From: Paracoccus fontiphilus
GTDB taxonomy: Bacteria; Pseudomonadota; Alphaproteobacteria; Rhodobacterales; Rhodobacteraceae
Direction of reading: 5' to 3'
Assembly: GCF_017356265.1 (NCBI RefSeq)
Contig: NZ_JAFNAW010000030.1
Coordinates: 1-43,109 of the forward strand
DNA: 43,109 nt
Notes under the pieces: generated by a model
Database searches by the model: none
Told to the model about the DNA's origin: nothing
The model's input: the letters and a program-made list of their open reading frames with translations, nothing else
Shown: piece by piece, positions 42,907-43,109 of the stretch
Numbering within the stretch: the stretch's first letter is position 1
How the letters are laid out: every line of letters starts with the position of its first letter
Translations under genes and position numbers: made by a program

Positions 42907-43109
42907 CTCTGAACAACCTTATCAGGCAGCCAATGCTTCGCGTTGATGGGACGTTTCGGGCCGGATCATTGCCCCGATCAGGTGAAAGAGCAGGACCCAA
43001 AGAGTTCTGAGATGGGCGAGGATCTTGCGGATATTGTGACCGCAGGCGCAGAGGACGGCGAAGATTGCGTCGCCGATGCGGCCCTTCAGCGGGCATCTGG
43101 CCAGACGTC
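42907..43109 (-). mobile_element. IS5-family (InsH-like) element, copy B, cut by the window end
   Basis: From CTCTGAACAACC at 42907 to the end of the window the sequence is nearly identical to 8709-8911. Leftward it encodes the C-terminus of the same DDE transposase (CPLKGRIGDAIFAVLCACGH, NIRKILAHLRTLWVLLFHLI). Orientation is the same as copy A. Whether the element is complete cannot be seen. Confidence 0.85.

Noticed and set aside
1..43109. tRNA, rRNA, CRISPR arrays, prophage genes or classical toxin-antitoxin pairs
   Set aside because: I looked through the intergenic stretches and frames and saw none. No exhaustive computation was possible, so small antitoxin-type genes could be missed.

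Overview
The window looks like part of a plasmid or chromid from a Paracoccus-like member of the Rhodobacteraceae (Alphaproteobacteria). The grounds are high GC with strong third-position bias in the core genes, an RPA-type replication initiator with parAB, an XrtD-type exosortase with VPLPA-CTERM substrates, and IS5, IS110, IS1111, IS66 and IS481-type insertion sequences. Species and replicon name cannot be fixed from the sequence alone.

Layout. (1) 1-1142: degraded IS66-type and IS481-type remnants. (2) 1143-7550: an AT-richer surface-glycan island. It holds an alpha/beta-hydrolase-like protein, a very large GT2-GT4-hydrolase fusion, a small SAM-methyltransferase-like protein and a coiled-coil protein. 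(3) 7551-12710: an IS pile-up, with an intact IS110-group element, a chimeric IS5/IS427 pseudogene, an intact IS1111-group element nested inside an IS427-type element, and an intact IS5-family element. (4) 12814-32550: a GC-rich exopolysaccharide/exosortase locus. Tyrosine-kinase-like CpsD, Wzz-like chain-length protein and ExeA-like ATPase genes run leftward. An initiating sugar transferase, a PrsT-type TPR lipoprotein, a Wza-like export protein and an outer-membrane beta-barrel run rightward. Next come a ligase-ACP-acyltransferase fusion, three glycosyltransferases, two VPLPA-CTERM paralogues, the XrtD-EpsI exosortase and a VirK/YbjX protein. (5) 32593-37060: a membrane protein, the initiator repA, an iteron/AT-rich origin region, parA, parB and four matching parS-like palindromes. 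(6) 37068-39803: a large beta-helix protein. (7) 40322-41601: a broken second copy of the 11.4-12.7 kb IS5-family element, carrying an unusual palindromic insert. (8) 41703-42722: an AT-rich glycosyltransferase. (9) 42907-end: a second copy of the IS end seen at 8709.

How it works together (inference). The sugar transferase loads the first sugar on a lipid carrier, glycosyltransferases extend it, the Wzz-like protein and its kinase set chain length, and the Wza-like protein and beta-barrel export it. The exosortase processes the two small VPLPA-CTERM proteins, which share promoter architecture and terminators. No Wzx flippase or Wzy polymerase is visible, so these would have to lie elsewhere or have been lost at the IS junction. 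The replication/partition block adjoins the polysaccharide locus directly, so a surface trait and plasmid maintenance travel together. IS copies in direct orientation flank the whole block.

Most noteworthy: the parS-like palindromes (one inside repA), the paired regulatory module of the two exosortase substrates, the ligase-ACP-acyltransferase fusion, the giant fused glycosyltransferase-hydrolase next to a stand-alone relative of its last domain, and a palindromic 81-base in-frame insert in a transposase pseudogene.
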